Shown one piece after another: positions 34,982 through 44,352 of a stretch of DNA of 64,000 bases. Origin of the DNA: Desulfobacter sp. Its GTDB lineage: Bacteria; Desulfobacterota; Desulfobacteria; Desulfobacterales; Desulfobacteraceae. How positions within the stretch are numbered: the first letter of the stretch is position 1; the number at the start of each line of letters is the position of its first letter. Where the stretch lies: contig CP054838.1 in the NCBI GenBank assembly GCA_028768545.1, positions 3,025,001 through 3,089,000 of the forward strand. The letters run 5' to 3'. The notes beneath the pieces are model-generated. The model was not told the DNA's origin, ran no database searches, and saw only the letters and a program-made list of their open reading frames with translations. The position numbers and the translations under genes are program-made.

Positions 34982-36280
34982 TGTCCGGTTAGGTTGTTGC
35001 ATATAAAAAGCATCTAAAATCATTGAAAAAACAGTCGGTTTTGTGTTGACAAATGTGCGTAAAAATTTTTGTGCGCCTTGAAAACTTAACTCAAGGAGCT
35101 CAAATGACGCACATCTCAATCCCTAAAAAACAACTACGGTCCCTGAACTTTGACAATTTCAGGTGCCCTCTGATAAAGTCACTTTCAAAAGCACCGGAAT
35201 TACAATCTCGAGGAGACCGCCCTTTAAAAATGACATTCGAAGACCAGATAAATGCTTTGGTTTATTTCCATCTTCAGGAGCACAAGTCTGCCCGACATTT
35301 AATTCAGGATCTCAAGGAGAATGTTTTTGCTAAAGAAAATATTGCGCCAGACGGTGGTATCAGCCGTAGTAGTTTCTGTGAAGCCATCAATCACAGGGGA
35401 CTCGAACAACTGCAATTTATCTTTGAGGATCTTTATAAACAGGCTCTTGAGTGTCATCCGGGTGAACACGCCGAGTTAGGAGAGTTGGTTTCCATTGACG
35501 GTAGTCTCATAAATGCAGTCCTTTCAATGCACTGGGCGAACTACAGAAAAGGAAGTAAAAAAGCCAAAGTACATTGCGGATTTGACATTAATCACGGAAT
35601 CCCAAACAAAATCTTTTTGACTGAAGGCAACGGCGCTGAACGCACCTTTGTTCCCAAAATACTTTCCAAGGGGCAAACAGGTGTTATGGATCGTGGATAT
35701 CAATCCCATAAAGAATTTGACCTGCTTCAGGAGCAAGGCAAACATTTTGTCTGCCGTATAAAAACCAGGACAACAAGAACAATTATTGATAACCACGAGA
35801 CCCCTTCCGACAGCTACATTTTTTATGATGCACTGGTTAAACTTGGTACTCCGAATCAAAACCAGACGAAAAGGCCTGTTCGGGTTGTTGGCTATAAAAT
35901 TGCTGGCGTCAAATACTATGTGGCAACTGACAGGCATGATTTAACAGCGGAACAAATAGCAACAATTTATAAACTCCGGTGGACCATTGAGGATTTTTTC
36001 AAATGGTGGAAAGAACATCTGAAGGTATATCATCTCATTGCCCGCAGTGAATACGGCCTTATGGTTCAGATTCTTGGCGGCCTTATCACTTACCTGTTAC
36101 TGACAATCCATTGCCAAAAACAGTTTAATGAAAAGGTCACGATCAAAAGAGTTCGGCAGCTGCGAACCGCCATTCTAAATGACCTGTTTGGCTGCGAGGA
36201 GCAGGGCTCTCATAGTTCAAACAGGGACAATATTGTCAAAGATCAAAAAATTATTGAGCAAGCAAAAACCTAACCGGACA
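34982..36280 (+). mobile_element. Complete IS4-family insertion sequence
   Basis: 1299 bp between TGTCCGGTTAGG (34982) and CCTAACCGGACA (ending 36280). The similarity extends outward imperfectly (CAGTAG-TGTCC versus CAGTGA-TGTCC), so the true ends may lie a few bases further out. It contains a single transposase gene. A clear target duplication is not visible. Confidence 0.88.
35104..36273 (+). CDS. IS4-family transposase
   Basis: A 389-residue DDE transposase starting at the ATG preceded by CAAGGAG; an upstream in-frame start would add 17 residues without support. Catalytic residues are Asp in VSIDGSLINA, Asp in GVMDRGYQSH, and Glu in KLRWTIEDFFKWWKEHLKVYH, which includes the Y-R-E-K-type signature of the family. 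The N-terminal DUF4372-like region has TFEDQINALVYFHLQEH. Intact. Confidence 0.93.
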   Translation: MTHISIPKKQLRSLNFDNFRCPLIKSLSKAPELQSRGDRPLKMTFEDQINALVYFHLQEHKSARHLIQDLKENVFAKENIAPDGGISRSSFCEAINHRGLEQLQFIFEDLYKQALECHPGEHAELGELVSIDGSLINAVLSMHWANYRKGSKKAKVHCGFDINHGIPNKIFLTEGNGAERTFVPKILSKGQTGVMDRGYQSHKEFDLLQEQGKHFVCRIKTRTTRTIIDNHETPSDSYIFYDALVKLGTPNQNQTKRPVRVVGYKIAGVKYYVATDRHDLTAEQIATIYKLRWTIEDFFKWWKEHLKVYHLIARSEYGLMVQILGGLITYLLLTIHCQKQFNEKVTIKRVRQLRTAILNDLFGCEEQGSHSSNRDNIVKDQKIIEQAKT

Positions 36281-36614
36281 TCACTGACTAATAACATAAA
36301 CTTGGTGTTTTTATATGGAAAAAATAAAATACGCCCCCTATTTTCGCACCCCTCTTGCCAAAAATTGAACATTGCGCCGGATCTGCCAACTTGAAAAAAA
36401 ACAAAAAAATAATCGGATACAAATCCATAAGGCTGGTTTGTCAAAAAAGTTTTTTTTAAATCATGGACCGTCAAAAACAATTTACACGGGCTTTCCAGAG
36501 ACTGGTTTTCGTCTTTTCGCAAGGCGAAAACGGGTTGACAACCCCTAAAAACAGAAAAAGCCCTTTAAATAAAGGGCTTTTGGTACATATTGCGAGGTTA
36601 TCTTAAATATAATT
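36281..36614. other. Non-coding gap between IS4 and ssrA
   Basis: 334 bp without a credible gene. The only structure I see is the terminator near its right end (36556-36581). Confidence 0.5.
36556..36581 (-). terminator. Terminator of ssrA
   Basis: AAAAGCCCTTT (36556-36566) and AAAGGGCTTTT (36571-36581) form a stem with an ATTT loop on the minus strand, ending in T residues, 34 bp after the tmRNA 3' end. Confidence 0.8.
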
Positions 36615-36975
36615 TGGTGGAGGCGGCGGGAGTTGAACCCGCGTCCGAAAACAATCAACCCAGGCTTCTACATACTTATCCTGAACTTTAAAATTGGCCG
36701 TTGCGTCTCCCTCAGGATGGATGCGCTTCGGTATATCCTGAAAAATTCAACCTAAAGGGCTCAGGAAACCCCTATCGGCGGTCTTGCAAGAGTCGACGCC
36801 CCGATCTGAAATCTGCAAGAGGGATTTCAGGAGGACGGAAGCCGCCTTAAGCAGCTACAGCGTAATTATAATCGTCTGCGATTATGTTTTTTTCTGCCGG
36901 ATTTACGAGCGGACAAAAAAACGCTCGGTATGCTACCTTGGGCATCAGAATCTCCGTCGAAACCATTTCGCCCCC
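36615..36975 (-). ncRNA. ssrA: Transfer-messenger RNA
   Basis: The 361-nt tmRNA rescues stalled ribosomes together with SmpB. The 5' end GGGGGCG pairs with the 3' CGCCTCC (one G-U) to make the acceptor stem, followed by ACCA. The T-arm GGGTTCAACTCCC and the conserved 5' segment GAAATGGTTTCGACGGAG are present. The tag frame follows ATAATC and reads ADDYNYAVAA then TAA. smpB lies directly upstream. Confidence 0.95.
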
Positions 36976-37004
36976 AAATTGTAAAAGATCAAGTCACGCG
37001 CTTT

Positions 37005-37032
37005 AATATAATAACATGCATTGGAATGTCAA
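37005..37032 (-). promoter_or_regulatory. Promoter of ssrA
   Basis: TTGACA (37027-37032 on the minus strand), a 16-bp spacer and TATATT (37005-37010), about 30 bp upstream of the mature tmRNA 5' end. This fits a short leader removed by RNase P. Confidence 0.65.
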
Positions 37033-37071
37033 TAAAGACCTGGGTTAAAAAAAACACAGGGTTATAAATCT

Positions 37072-37536
37072 TTAGCCGGAATATTTTTTTCTATCCCGGT
37101 CCATGTCCCTTTTAACGTCTTTTTGCTTTATGGTTTCCCGCTTGTCATATAATTTTTTACCTTTGCCAAGACCTATGAGCACCTTGATTTTATCATTTTT
37201 AAAATAAATTTTAAGGGGTACCAGGGTATAGCCTTTTTCTTTTATTTTAACGGTCAGCCGCTTAATTTCATACCTGTGAAGAAGAAGCTTTCGGGTTCTT
37301 AAGGCCTCATGGTTTGCGTTGTAGGCATATTTATAGGCAGATATATGCAACTGCCTTAAAAAAACCTCATCTTGTTTAATATCGGCATAGGCGTCCTGAA
37401 AACTGACCCTGCCTTCTCTCATGGCTTTGACCTCAGATCCCACAAGCACAATACCGGCTTCATACTCGGCATCTATCTGATAGTTATACCTTGCCTTTTT
37501 ATTGGTGGCAATGAGTTTTGTGTATTCCGCATTCAT
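37072..37536 (-). CDS. smpB: SsrA-binding protein SmpB
   Basis: A 154-residue partner of tmRNA in trans-translation. Family motifs are NKKARYNYQIDAEYEAGIVLVGSEVKAMREG at the N-terminus, FLRQLHISAYKYA, and LLLHRYEIKRL. The C-terminal tail is basic (KQKDVKRDMDRDRKK). It starts 4 bp after the ptsI stop, so it is probably cotranscribed with ptsHI, with ssrA under its own promoter downstream. Confidence 0.95.
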   Translation of the reverse strand: MNAEYTKLIATNKKARYNYQIDAEYEAGIVLVGSEVKAMREGRVSFQDAYADIKQDEVFLRQLHISAYKYAYNANHEALRTRKLLLHRYEIKRLTVKIKEKGYTLVPLKIYFKNDKIKVLIGLGKGKKLYDKRETIKQKDVKRDMDRDRKKYSG

Positions 37537-37540
37537 GATT

Positions 37541-39310
37541 TTATTCTTCGTTGTCCCTGTAGGGGAGAATGGTTTTATATTTATCCAGGATAAAATCCGT
37601 GATCTCCTGGGTGGTTTTAAATGCCATCACTGTTTTTGCACATTTACGGGCCATATAAACATCCATGGACCGGACCATTTTTTTGATCACCGGGATTGAA
37701 CCTGAATTCATGGACAAATTGGTCAGGCCGATGCCCAGAAGTACGGGGATATTAATGGGATCCCCTGCCATTTCACCGCACATGAACACCTCAATATTAT
37801 TTTTCTGGGCAGCCTCATAGGTCAGGCGGATCATTTTAAGCACGGCAGGGCTTAATGCCTGGTACAGGTGGGCCACCCGCCGGTTGCCCCGGTCAATGGC
37901 CATGGAGTACTGGATCAGGTCATTGGTGCCGATACTGAAAAAATCGACCTGCCCGGCCAGCTCATCGGCCATGATCACAGCAGACGGGACCTCAATCATG
38001 ATGCCCAGGGGGATATCTTTGTTAAAAATTTTGTCTTCATCTTCAAGCTCGATCACCGCCTTATTAATAACGGCTTTAACCTGAATGATTTCTTCCATGC
38101 AGGAAATCATGGGAATGAGCAGCTTGATGTTGCCAAAGGCTGCCGCCCTTAGTATGGCCTTGATCTGGGTGATGAAAATGGCTTCGTTTTCAAGGCAGAA
38201 CCGGACAGCCCGAAGTCCGAGTGCAGGATTTGCCTCTTCCACAGGATCAATATAGGGGTTGAACTTGTCTCCGTTGATATCCAGGGTCCGGATGGTCACG
38301 GGCGCAGGATTCATGAGTTCCACAAGCTCCCTGTATTTTTTGAGCAGTTCGTCTTCCGTGGGAAACCGGTTCATATCCAGATACAAAAATTCGGTCCTGA
38401 AAAGCCCGATGCCTTCTGCCCGGTTGTCCTTGGCCGAAACCACTTCTTCCACCAGTTCAATATTGGCCATGAGATTCAAGGCCACCCCGTCATGGGTCAC
38501 GGCAGGCAGGTGGCTGTCCCGTTCAATATCAGCCCGGTAGGATTCAAAACGGGCCATTTTTTCTTCATACTTGAACAGGGTATCCTCTTCGGGATTGATG
38601 ATAATAATGCCTGAAGAGCCGTCAACAATAAGGATATCATCATTATTAACGTTGACGGTGGCGTTTCCAAGCCCCATGACCGATGGAATTTTCAGGGATT
38701 TGGCCACAATACTGGTATGGGAATCCTTGCCTCCCCGGTCAGTGACAAAGCCCTTGATTCTTTCGAGCTGGATCTGACTTGTATCTGCAGGGGAAAGGTC
38801 ATGGGCCACAATGATCACCCGTTTGTTGATATCCTTGATCCAAATATCCTGGCCCCCCACAAGGTAGGTCATAATTTTGTCTGACACCTGGATGATGTCA
38901 TTGACCCGTGCCTGAAGATAGGCGTCGTCAATCTGTTCGAACATCCGCCTTACTTTTCTGGACACCTTTCTCAATGCCCATTCCGCATTGACCCTGTCGT
39001 TGGAAATGGTATCAATGGTTTTGCCGTAGAGCATCTTGTCCTTGAACAAAACCATGTGGGTCTCAAGAATGTTGAGATTTTCACTCAGGTCTTCACCTAA
39101 AGACTTGATGGTTTTGGCATGGTCATTTTTGGCTTTGATTACCGCATTCTTAAACCGGTCTATTTCAGCAGGCACCATCCGGGCATCCACAGGATACCGT
39201 TTGATCAGGTTCACCCCTTCACGGTCCACAAGGTATGCCTTGCCGATGCAAATGCCGGGGGATCCGCTGATGCCGGTGATGGTAATCTCGCCTGCAGGGG
39301 ATCTATTCAT
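37541..39310 (-). CDS. ptsI: Phosphoenolpyruvate-protein phosphotransferase (PTS enzyme I)
   Basis: A 589-residue enzyme I that passes phosphate from PEP to HPr. The start chosen is the ATG at 39310, which overlaps the ptsH stop by 8 bp and has GGAG within ptsH; a longer frame to 39385 would overlap ptsH heavily. The phospho-His is in GGKDSHTSIVAKSL. The PEP-binding domain shows EGIGLFRTEFL, RTLDINGDKFN, the GIMIEVPSAV stretch and the Cys of VFMCGEMAGD. No sugar-specific EII genes are nearby. Confidence 0.93.
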   Translation of the reverse strand: MNRSPAGEITITGISGSPGICIGKAYLVDREGVNLIKRYPVDARMVPAEIDRFKNAVIKAKNDHAKTIKSLGEDLSENLNILETHMVLFKDKMLYGKTIDTISNDRVNAEWALRKVSRKVRRMFEQIDDAYLQARVNDIIQVSDKIMTYLVGGQDIWIKDINKRVIIVAHDLSPADTSQIQLERIKGFVTDRGGKDSHTSIVAKSLKIPSVMGLGNATVNVNNDDILIVDGSSGIIIINPEEDTLFKYEEKMARFESYRADIERDSHLPAVTHDGVALNLMANIELVEEVVSAKDNRAEGIGLFRTEFLYLDMNRFPTEDELLKKYRELVELMNPAPVTIRTLDINGDKFNPYIDPVEEANPALGLRAVRFCLENEAIFITQIKAILRAAAFGNIKLLIPMISCMEEIIQVKAVINKAVIELEDEDKIFNKDIPLGIMIEVPSAVIMADELAGQVDFFSIGTNDLIQYSMAIDRGNRRVAHLYQALSPAVLKMIRLTYEAAQKNNIEVFMCGEMAGDPINIPVLLGIGLTNLSMNSGSIPVIKKMVRSMDVYMARKCAKTVMAFKTTQEITDFILDKYKTILPYRDNEE

Positions 39311-39593
39311 TGATCTGTTCTCCAAAACCCATATCGAAAAACGCCTTAAGTTCCTCTGCCAGCAGAGTATCACCTTTGTTTTCAACGTGAATGGAAATCC
39401 GGGTGCCGGTTACCGCACACAGGGTGAGAATATCGATGATGCTAGATGCATCCACGGTTGACACCCCGTCAGACAGCCAGATATTTCCCTTTGCCCCCAT
39501 GGTCATCTCAGCTATTTTTGCTGCGGGGCGGGCGTGCATTCCCAGAGCGTTCACGACTTTGGTCTTCCGGGAACTTGAATATTTTGTGTTCAA
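39303..39593 (-). CDS. ptsH: HPr family phosphocarrier
   Basis: A 96-residue HPr. The phosphorylatable His is in NALGMHARPAAKIAE (about residue 20). The Ser46-equivalent region is present as STVDASSIIDILTLCA, so regulation by HPr kinase is possible, though none is seen here. The missing EII permeases suggest a regulatory PTS. First gene of ptsH-ptsI-smpB. Confidence 0.9.
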   Translation of the reverse strand: MNTKYSSSRKTKVVNALGMHARPAAKIAEMTMGAKGNIWLSDGVSTVDASSIIDILTLCAVTGTRISIHVENKGDTLLAEELKAFFDMGFGEQINE

Positions 39594-39808
39594 TTATCGT
39601 TCTTTCCAAAGAAAATTTTTTTTCTTGTTTATATCTTTCAATGTTAAAAGTCAACAGTGCCTGAACCAGAAGAGATCCGCCCGAGTTGATCAGGTTGATA
39701 AGCTGGCCCACTTTGTGTAGAATATACCAAATTTTTATAATTTTAGCCAGTTGGAAAACCAAGGTTGCCCCTCAGGTTGACCAAACACACAGATAAAGGA
39801 AAATTGCC

Positions 39809-40471
39809 ATGACCTCCACAAAAGAGCCCCTCCAATACCCCATTGATGATTTTAAATCAGGTGAATCCTGGCGGCTGTTCAAAATCATGGGAGAATTTGT
39901 AGAAGGAATCGATACTCTCCATAACCTCGGCCCTGCCGTGTCCATATTCGGCTCGGCCAGAACAGATCCAAAGCATCCGGATTATCAAAGGGCCCGGGAC
40001 ACGGCCGCCTTGTTTGCCTCTTCCGGCTATGCGGTAATCACGGGTGGGGGCCCGGGTATTATGCAGGCCGCAAACCAGGGGGCCAAAGAAGCCAAAGGCA
40101 AATCCATAGGCCTTAAGATCAACCTGCCCTTTGAAGAAAAAGGCAACCCCTATCTCACCACCTCCGTTGATTTTCATTACTTTTTTGTCCGCAAGGTCAT
40201 GTTTGTTAAATATGCCCAGGCCTATATCATCATGCCCGGCGGACTTGGCACCCTGGATGAGATGTTTGAAACCCTGACCCTTGTTCAGACAAGACGGATC
40301 AGGCAGATGCCGGTGATTTTAATGGACAAAAAATTCTGGTCTCCGCTTTTGGACTGGATTAAAACACAGCTTGTGGAAAGGGGATTGATCTCCCCGGAAG
40401 ACCTGGATCTTTTCCATCTGGCCCAGGATCCGGACCAGGCCCTGAAAATTGTTCAAAATTTTTATCAATAA
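39809..40471 (+). CDS. LOG-family protein (TIGR00730-type)
   Basis: A 220-residue Rossmann-like protein. It has SIFGSARTDPKHPDY near residue 43, ITGGGPGIMQAANQGAKEAKG, and the family signature PGGLGTLDEMFETLTLVQT, which carries the Arg/Glu active site of nucleoside 5'-monophosphate phosphoribohydrolases (Lonely Guy). Bacterial members cleave AMP or related nucleotides to base plus ribose 5-phosphate. It is divergent from ptsH and convergent with the cyclase gene. Confidence 0.88.
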   Translation: MTSTKEPLQYPIDDFKSGESWRLFKIMGEFVEGIDTLHNLGPAVSIFGSARTDPKHPDYQRARDTAALFASSGYAVITGGGPGIMQAANQGAKEAKGKSIGLKINLPFEEKGNPYLTTSVDFHYFFVRKVMFVKYAQAYIIMPGGLGTLDEMFETLTLVQTRRIRQMPVILMDKKFWSPLLDWIKTQLVERGLISPEDLDLFHLAQDPDQALKIVQNFYQ

Positions 40472-40483
40472 AAAACAATGCCA

Positions 40484-43400
40484 TCAGATCCTTGCCATTC
40501 CCCTTGCAAAATAAAAGGCTGTTTTTTCCGGAAACGCCTTGAGGCTCAACCCCACCTGGATTTTTTGTTTGAGCGTCTCAAGGTTTGGCAGGGGCTCTGA
40601 CGGCCTTGCGCTGCGCAGATACATCTCCCCCCAAGAATTGCGGTAGATCACGGCATAATCTGAAATCTGAGTCTTGGGTTTGGCAGAATAAAAGTTCAAG
40701 GAGATAAAGAGGCTGGCAATGTTGGGTTGTTTGCGCATATCCTTGAAATGAACATTCTTTTTTATTTCAGGATTAAAAAATTCATACATGGACCGATACA
40801 ATTTTTCAACATCATCATGGGAGACAGAAGTGGGGTTGGGTACCAGCCCCAGAAAGGTCTGCTCCGTATACAGCCTGTTGTTGACCAGCCACGCTCCGAT
40901 TTCTTCGACAGTCGCAGCCTTAATAATCGACTCCTGGTTTTGATCCCGGTGCCTCGGAATCTTATGTACCAGTTCCCAATGCCCCGGGGAGTTAGCCATG
41001 GGCAAATACTTGAGATGAAGCCTTGAAAAATGACGGTCCCCTCTGGACACTAAAAGCAATTTTTTTATTTTAAAGGGTTTGTCCTGGAAAAAAATATCCA
41101 CTTTTCTTTCAAGTACGATGCGGTCCTGCTCTGAAATCATCAGGCTGGTCATGGACTGGGTATCAAATTGTTTTTTAAGGGCCATATACTTTGAGACCAT
41201 ATAGCGTTCAATGGTGAGGGAGAGGCGCTGTATGGCGGCATAAGGCCAGGCCTTGAACCGGCCGACTTCAAAAATTTTTTTAAAGGTCCACCCCCATTCG
41301 GCCAGACCGCATTCCAAAAGGACCTTGCGCAGGCCAAACACGGAATAATCGATCTCAGAGGGTTTTGAAATGCCCAGCTTAAGAAAAAAACAGGTCAGCA
41401 GCAGGTTGATGGACTTTTCATCCCCGGATTTTAGGTAAAAATCGATCAGGGTGTTGACCAGAATGATATAAGAGTCGTTCTGTCCCGGTTTTAGATGGGT
41501 GCCTGAATTCATCCACTCGTTTTTATACTGGTTGCACAAAAGGGTTTCCCTGCCGTAGGCATTGATATATTTTTCCAGCAGCGCCATCTTTATCACCGAT
41601 TTAAACGGGCTTTTAATCCATTTGAACATCTGCCAGATAGAGGCGCCGAAAAACTCATTCACCGGGATGGCATGAATGTCGCCAAGATCAATATACCGGT
41701 GGGATTTTGTAAACTTTGAAATTCGATTGATAATCAGGTTGTAATAATTAATGGAGATGGTCGTGGGCAGCACAGACCAGAGCGGCAGTTTTCCCGCCAC
41801 ATGGATCATGGTTCTGTAGAACTCCTCCTTGAGCAGCCTGGATTGGGCAGATCCGGAGCTTTTCTGGGTGGACCCGCCAAAATCATTGTTCCGGGCCTTG
41901 AGAATGTCCACCATGAAAAAAGTCACATGGGTTTTAAATTTTTCCATGGCCTGGGCTTCAAGACCGTCCAGTTTTCTGCGAAGCAGGCCGATCTCTTCCG
42001 GGTAAATCATCCGCTCGTCAATGCAGACCCAGTAATCAATGTCCGATTCTGCGGTCTGGGCAAGGGATCCTACGCTCCCCATTGAAAACAGACCCTGGAT
42101 GGCAGGTGAAAAATTGCGATGCGCCCTGACCTTATTTTTTCCCAAATATTTTTCCCCGACCCGTATGGCCTCTTGGCAGGGCAGATAATCTGCAATACCG
42201 CAGGGAGGCAAGAACGATGAAAAATCAGCGTCCAGAAATTCAAAATTTTCATGGAGCAACAACGGGATGAGCTGAAAAAAATCAGCCTGGGCAGGCTTGA
42301 ATATATCAAAGGCTGTCAGCAGGCTGAGCTTGTTCTGATTTAAATATTTGGCCTCCCCATAGTGAATGAATTCACAAAATATCAACATATTAATTTCAGA
42401 GGCAATTTCAGGATCTATCTTTGGCAAATCATTAAAGGAGAGCTGGTGATCCCGGGCGTTATAGTCAATATTCCGGGTTCTGATCACATCCCTTGCATAG
42501 GAGGGAAACCGACTGAATATGGCCTTCACATTGGTAAAATAACCCATATTTAGACCGGATGTGGCAAACGAGACCCCTGAAATTCTTGAATGGGCAAAAC
42601 AGGCACAGGTTAAGTCTGCATGCTTGAACGATGTTTTTGAAATCACCACATCTATGAATATGCCGTCGTTAAACTTGGCCCGGTTGAAATTGCAATTGTA
42701 AAACGAGGCCCCCTGGAAACTGCAACGGTTGAACCAGCCGCCTTCTGCCGTGACATTGACAAATACGGCATTGTCAAAACAGGCCCGGTCAAACAATACC
42801 CCTTTGATGTTGACATTGTAAAACACGGTTTTTTTAAACACGGCCTTGCCAAAGCTTGTGCCGGATAAATTGCAGTTCCCAAATGCAGCCTGGGTAAAAA
42901 AGAGGATTGAAGAGGACAGGTCCAATTGTGAAAGATCCTCTCCTCTGATCACCGTCTTGGTAAAATCAATCTGCCGGGAGACAATATTTTCCCTTAACAG
43001 GTCCAGTTTTTTCTTTAGAGGATCCTTTAACACGGCCTTTAAAAAAGACTTGGGTTTGTCTTTGTCTTTTATCTGACCAGCTATATGCTCGAACTGATTT
43101 TCAATGCTTTGTTTTTCTTTTAACAATAGTTGGGATGTTTTTTTAACAAACCCTCGAACACCAACGGACACCCCTTTTTCATTCAGGGTTTCAAGATCCT
43201 TGAGTATCCGGACTACCCGTTCGGGCCGCTTTTTGATCATCCCGAAAATACAGGCCAGGTTAATGTCAAAATTATCCGTTTGATACTCGTCCTTGTTCAG
43301 GGCAATATCCTGGATGACAAAAAAAGAAAGCCTGGATAAATTGGAAATCTCAATATGAATATTGGGAATAATGGCAGGATTGGTTTTCCTCACAAGCGCC

Positions 43401-43933
43401 ATGAGTTGATAAAAGCTGAATTTACCTGACACCACAAGGGCTTTGAACGCATTGACCGCTTCATTTAAATCCGCGCGTTTAAACCGGTCAAAAATGGACT
43501 CAAACAGCTCGGGATACAACCCCATTGAAGAGTTTTCAACAAGGCTGTAAACCGCCATCCTCACCTTTTTTACCTCTTCTTTTAAAAGGACCTGCCATAA
43601 GACCGGATAGGCAATCTTTGTCTGCATCATTGACAAGGCTTTCAGCCCTGTAATCCTGGATTCAGGACTCCGAGAAAAAAGTTCGGTGTCAACGATCTTG
43701 TCCGGATCCCGCAATTTTTTATTGATATTATTTAAAAACGGGTCTGCATCTCTTTTCCGGTCAAAAAGACTGGCATAAAAAACAATCACCGGTTCTCTTT
43801 GTTCAAGCTCTATTAAAATTTTTTTGAACAAAGCGGCATATTTGAGCCTTATGGCAGGAGTGGCCTGGAGATATTGATCCACAAACTCAAGGCGCTGGTA
43901 CTCGTTCATCTCCTGGATGCATTTTTTGATCAC
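40484..43933 (-). CDS. Class I adenylate cyclase with pentapeptide-repeat domain
   Basis: A 1149-residue protein. The N-terminal 300 residues are helical, HEAT-like. Residues 335-475 form pentapeptide repeats (e.g. AFGNCNLSGTSFGKAVF, CSFQGASFYNCNFNRAKF). From about 600 on it matches enterobacterial CyaA: PAIQGLFSMGSVGSLAQTAESDIDYWVC (nucleotidyl-transfer GS...D-x-D), EEFYRTMIHVAGKLPLW and EFFGASIWQMFKWIKSPFKSVIK. It makes cAMP from ATP in the cytoplasm. The assigned start is GTG 43933, overlapping an upstream frame that probably encodes its true N-terminus. The nearby ptsHI recalls PTS control of cyclase in enterobacteria. Confidence 0.88.
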   Translation of the reverse strand: MIKKCIQEMNEYQRLEFVDQYLQATPAIRLKYAALFKKILIELEQREPVIVFYASLFDRKRDADPFLNNINKKLRDPDKIVDTELFSRSPESRITGLKALSMMQTKIAYPVLWQVLLKEEVKKVRMAVYSLVENSSMGLYPELFESIFDRFKRADLNEAVNAFKALVVSGKFSFYQLMALVRKTNPAIIPNIHIEISNLSRLSFFVIQDIALNKDEYQTDNFDINLACIFGMIKKRPERVVRILKDLETLNEKGVSVGVRGFVKKTSQLLLKEKQSIENQFEHIAGQIKDKDKPKSFLKAVLKDPLKKKLDLLRENIVSRQIDFTKTVIRGEDLSQLDLSSSILFFTQAAFGNCNLSGTSFGKAVFKKTVFYNVNIKGVLFDRACFDNAVFVNVTAEGGWFNRCSFQGASFYNCNFNRAKFNDGIFIDVVISKTSFKHADLTCACFAHSRISGVSFATSGLNMGYFTNVKAIFSRFPSYARDVIRTRNIDYNARDHQLSFNDLPKIDPEIASEINMLIFCEFIHYGEAKYLNQNKLSLLTAFDIFKPAQADFFQLIPLLLHENFEFLDADFSSFLPPCGIADYLPCQEAIRVGEKYLGKNKVRAHRNFSPAIQGLFSMGSVGSLAQTAESDIDYWVCIDERMIYPEEIGLLRRKLDGLEAQAMEKFKTHVTFFMVDILKARNNDFGGSTQKSSGSAQSRLLKEEFYRTMIHVAGKLPLWSVLPTTISINYYNLIINRISKFTKSHRYIDLGDIHAIPVNEFFGASIWQMFKWIKSPFKSVIKMALLEKYINAYGRETLLCNQYKNEWMNSGTHLKPGQNDSYIILVNTLIDFYLKSGDEKSINLLLTCFFLKLGISKPSEIDYSVFGLRKVLLECGLAEWGWTFKKIFEVGRFKAWPYAAIQRLSLTIERYMVSKYMALKKQFDTQSMTSLMISEQDRIVLERKVDIFFQDKPFKIKKLLLVSRGDRHFSRLHLKYLPMANSPGHWELVHKIPRHRDQNQESIIKAATVEEIGAWLVNNRLYTEQTFLGLVPNPTSVSHDDVEKLYRSMYEFFNPEIKKNVHFKDMRKQPNIASLFISLNFYSAKPKTQISDYAVIYRNSWGEMYLRSARPSEPLPNLETLKQKIQVGLSLKAFPEKTAFYFARGMARI

Positions 43934-44352
43934 ATCCAGAGAAAACCGATCCTGGTAAAGGGCTTTAAAGGCAAAAAAAGCCCCGAATCCCCAAAGGAAA
44001 CCAGGGTAGAAAGCAAAAGAGTCTTGTCGGCAAATGCAAGGTCCCCGGACAATTTTAAATAAATTTTAGCGCAGATCCTGAGTGCGTCGGAACGTGCCTG
44101 TTTATAGGCCTGTGCATCCAAAGGAGCGTTAAGTTTTTTCCGGATATCGCTCCTTAACGCTTCAAGACTTTTTTTGGCAAAGGTCCGATCGTTGAAATGA
44201 TAGGAAAACAGGCCTTCGAGTATGGGCAGTATGCCCAGCATGGGCATAAAAAGATGTGCCCGAGCAATGAGATCGGTTCTGGCATTGGAATCAAGAGACG
44301 CCCAATGAGTGTCAAAAGTGTTCAGATCAAATCCGGGCTTTGAATCAGCCAT
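43930..44352 (-). CDS. Upstream frame, probably the N-terminal part of the adenylate cyclase
   Basis: A 140-codon frame (MADSKPGFDLNTFDTHWASL, later LLSTLVSFGDSG) ends with a TGA that overlaps the GTG of the cyclase gene. At the T7 run of the minus strand (43973-43979), shifting by one base gives SGLFFAFKALYQDRFSLDVIKK, which flows directly into the cyclase. The two frames are therefore probably one protein of about 1270 residues, broken by a single-base loss or joined by -1 frameshifting on T-TTT-TTG. By itself the product is helical and unrecognised. Confidence 0.55.
   Translation of the reverse strand: MADSKPGFDLNTFDTHWASLDSNARTDLIARAHLFMPMLGILPILEGLFSYHFNDRTFAKKSLEALRSDIRKKLNAPLDAQAYKQARSDALRICAKIYLKLSGDLAFADKTLLLSTLVSFGDSGLFLPLKPFTRIGFLWM

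Noticed and set aside
16340..36280. CRISPR array or toxin-antitoxin/defence island in the IS-rich zone
   Set aside because: No regularly spaced direct repeats, no cas genes and no paired small toxin/antitoxin frames were seen; the zone consists of IS elements, gene stumps and ordinary genes.
36217..36522. Minus-strand open frame of about 100 codons between IS4 and ssrA
   Set aside because: Poor composition (many Phe, no recognisable motif), overlaps the end of the IS4 transposase, no ribosome site.
39308..39385. Longer ptsI start giving 25 extra residues
   Set aside because: The extension is simply ptsH read in another frame and does not resemble enzyme I; the internal ATG has a good ribosome site.
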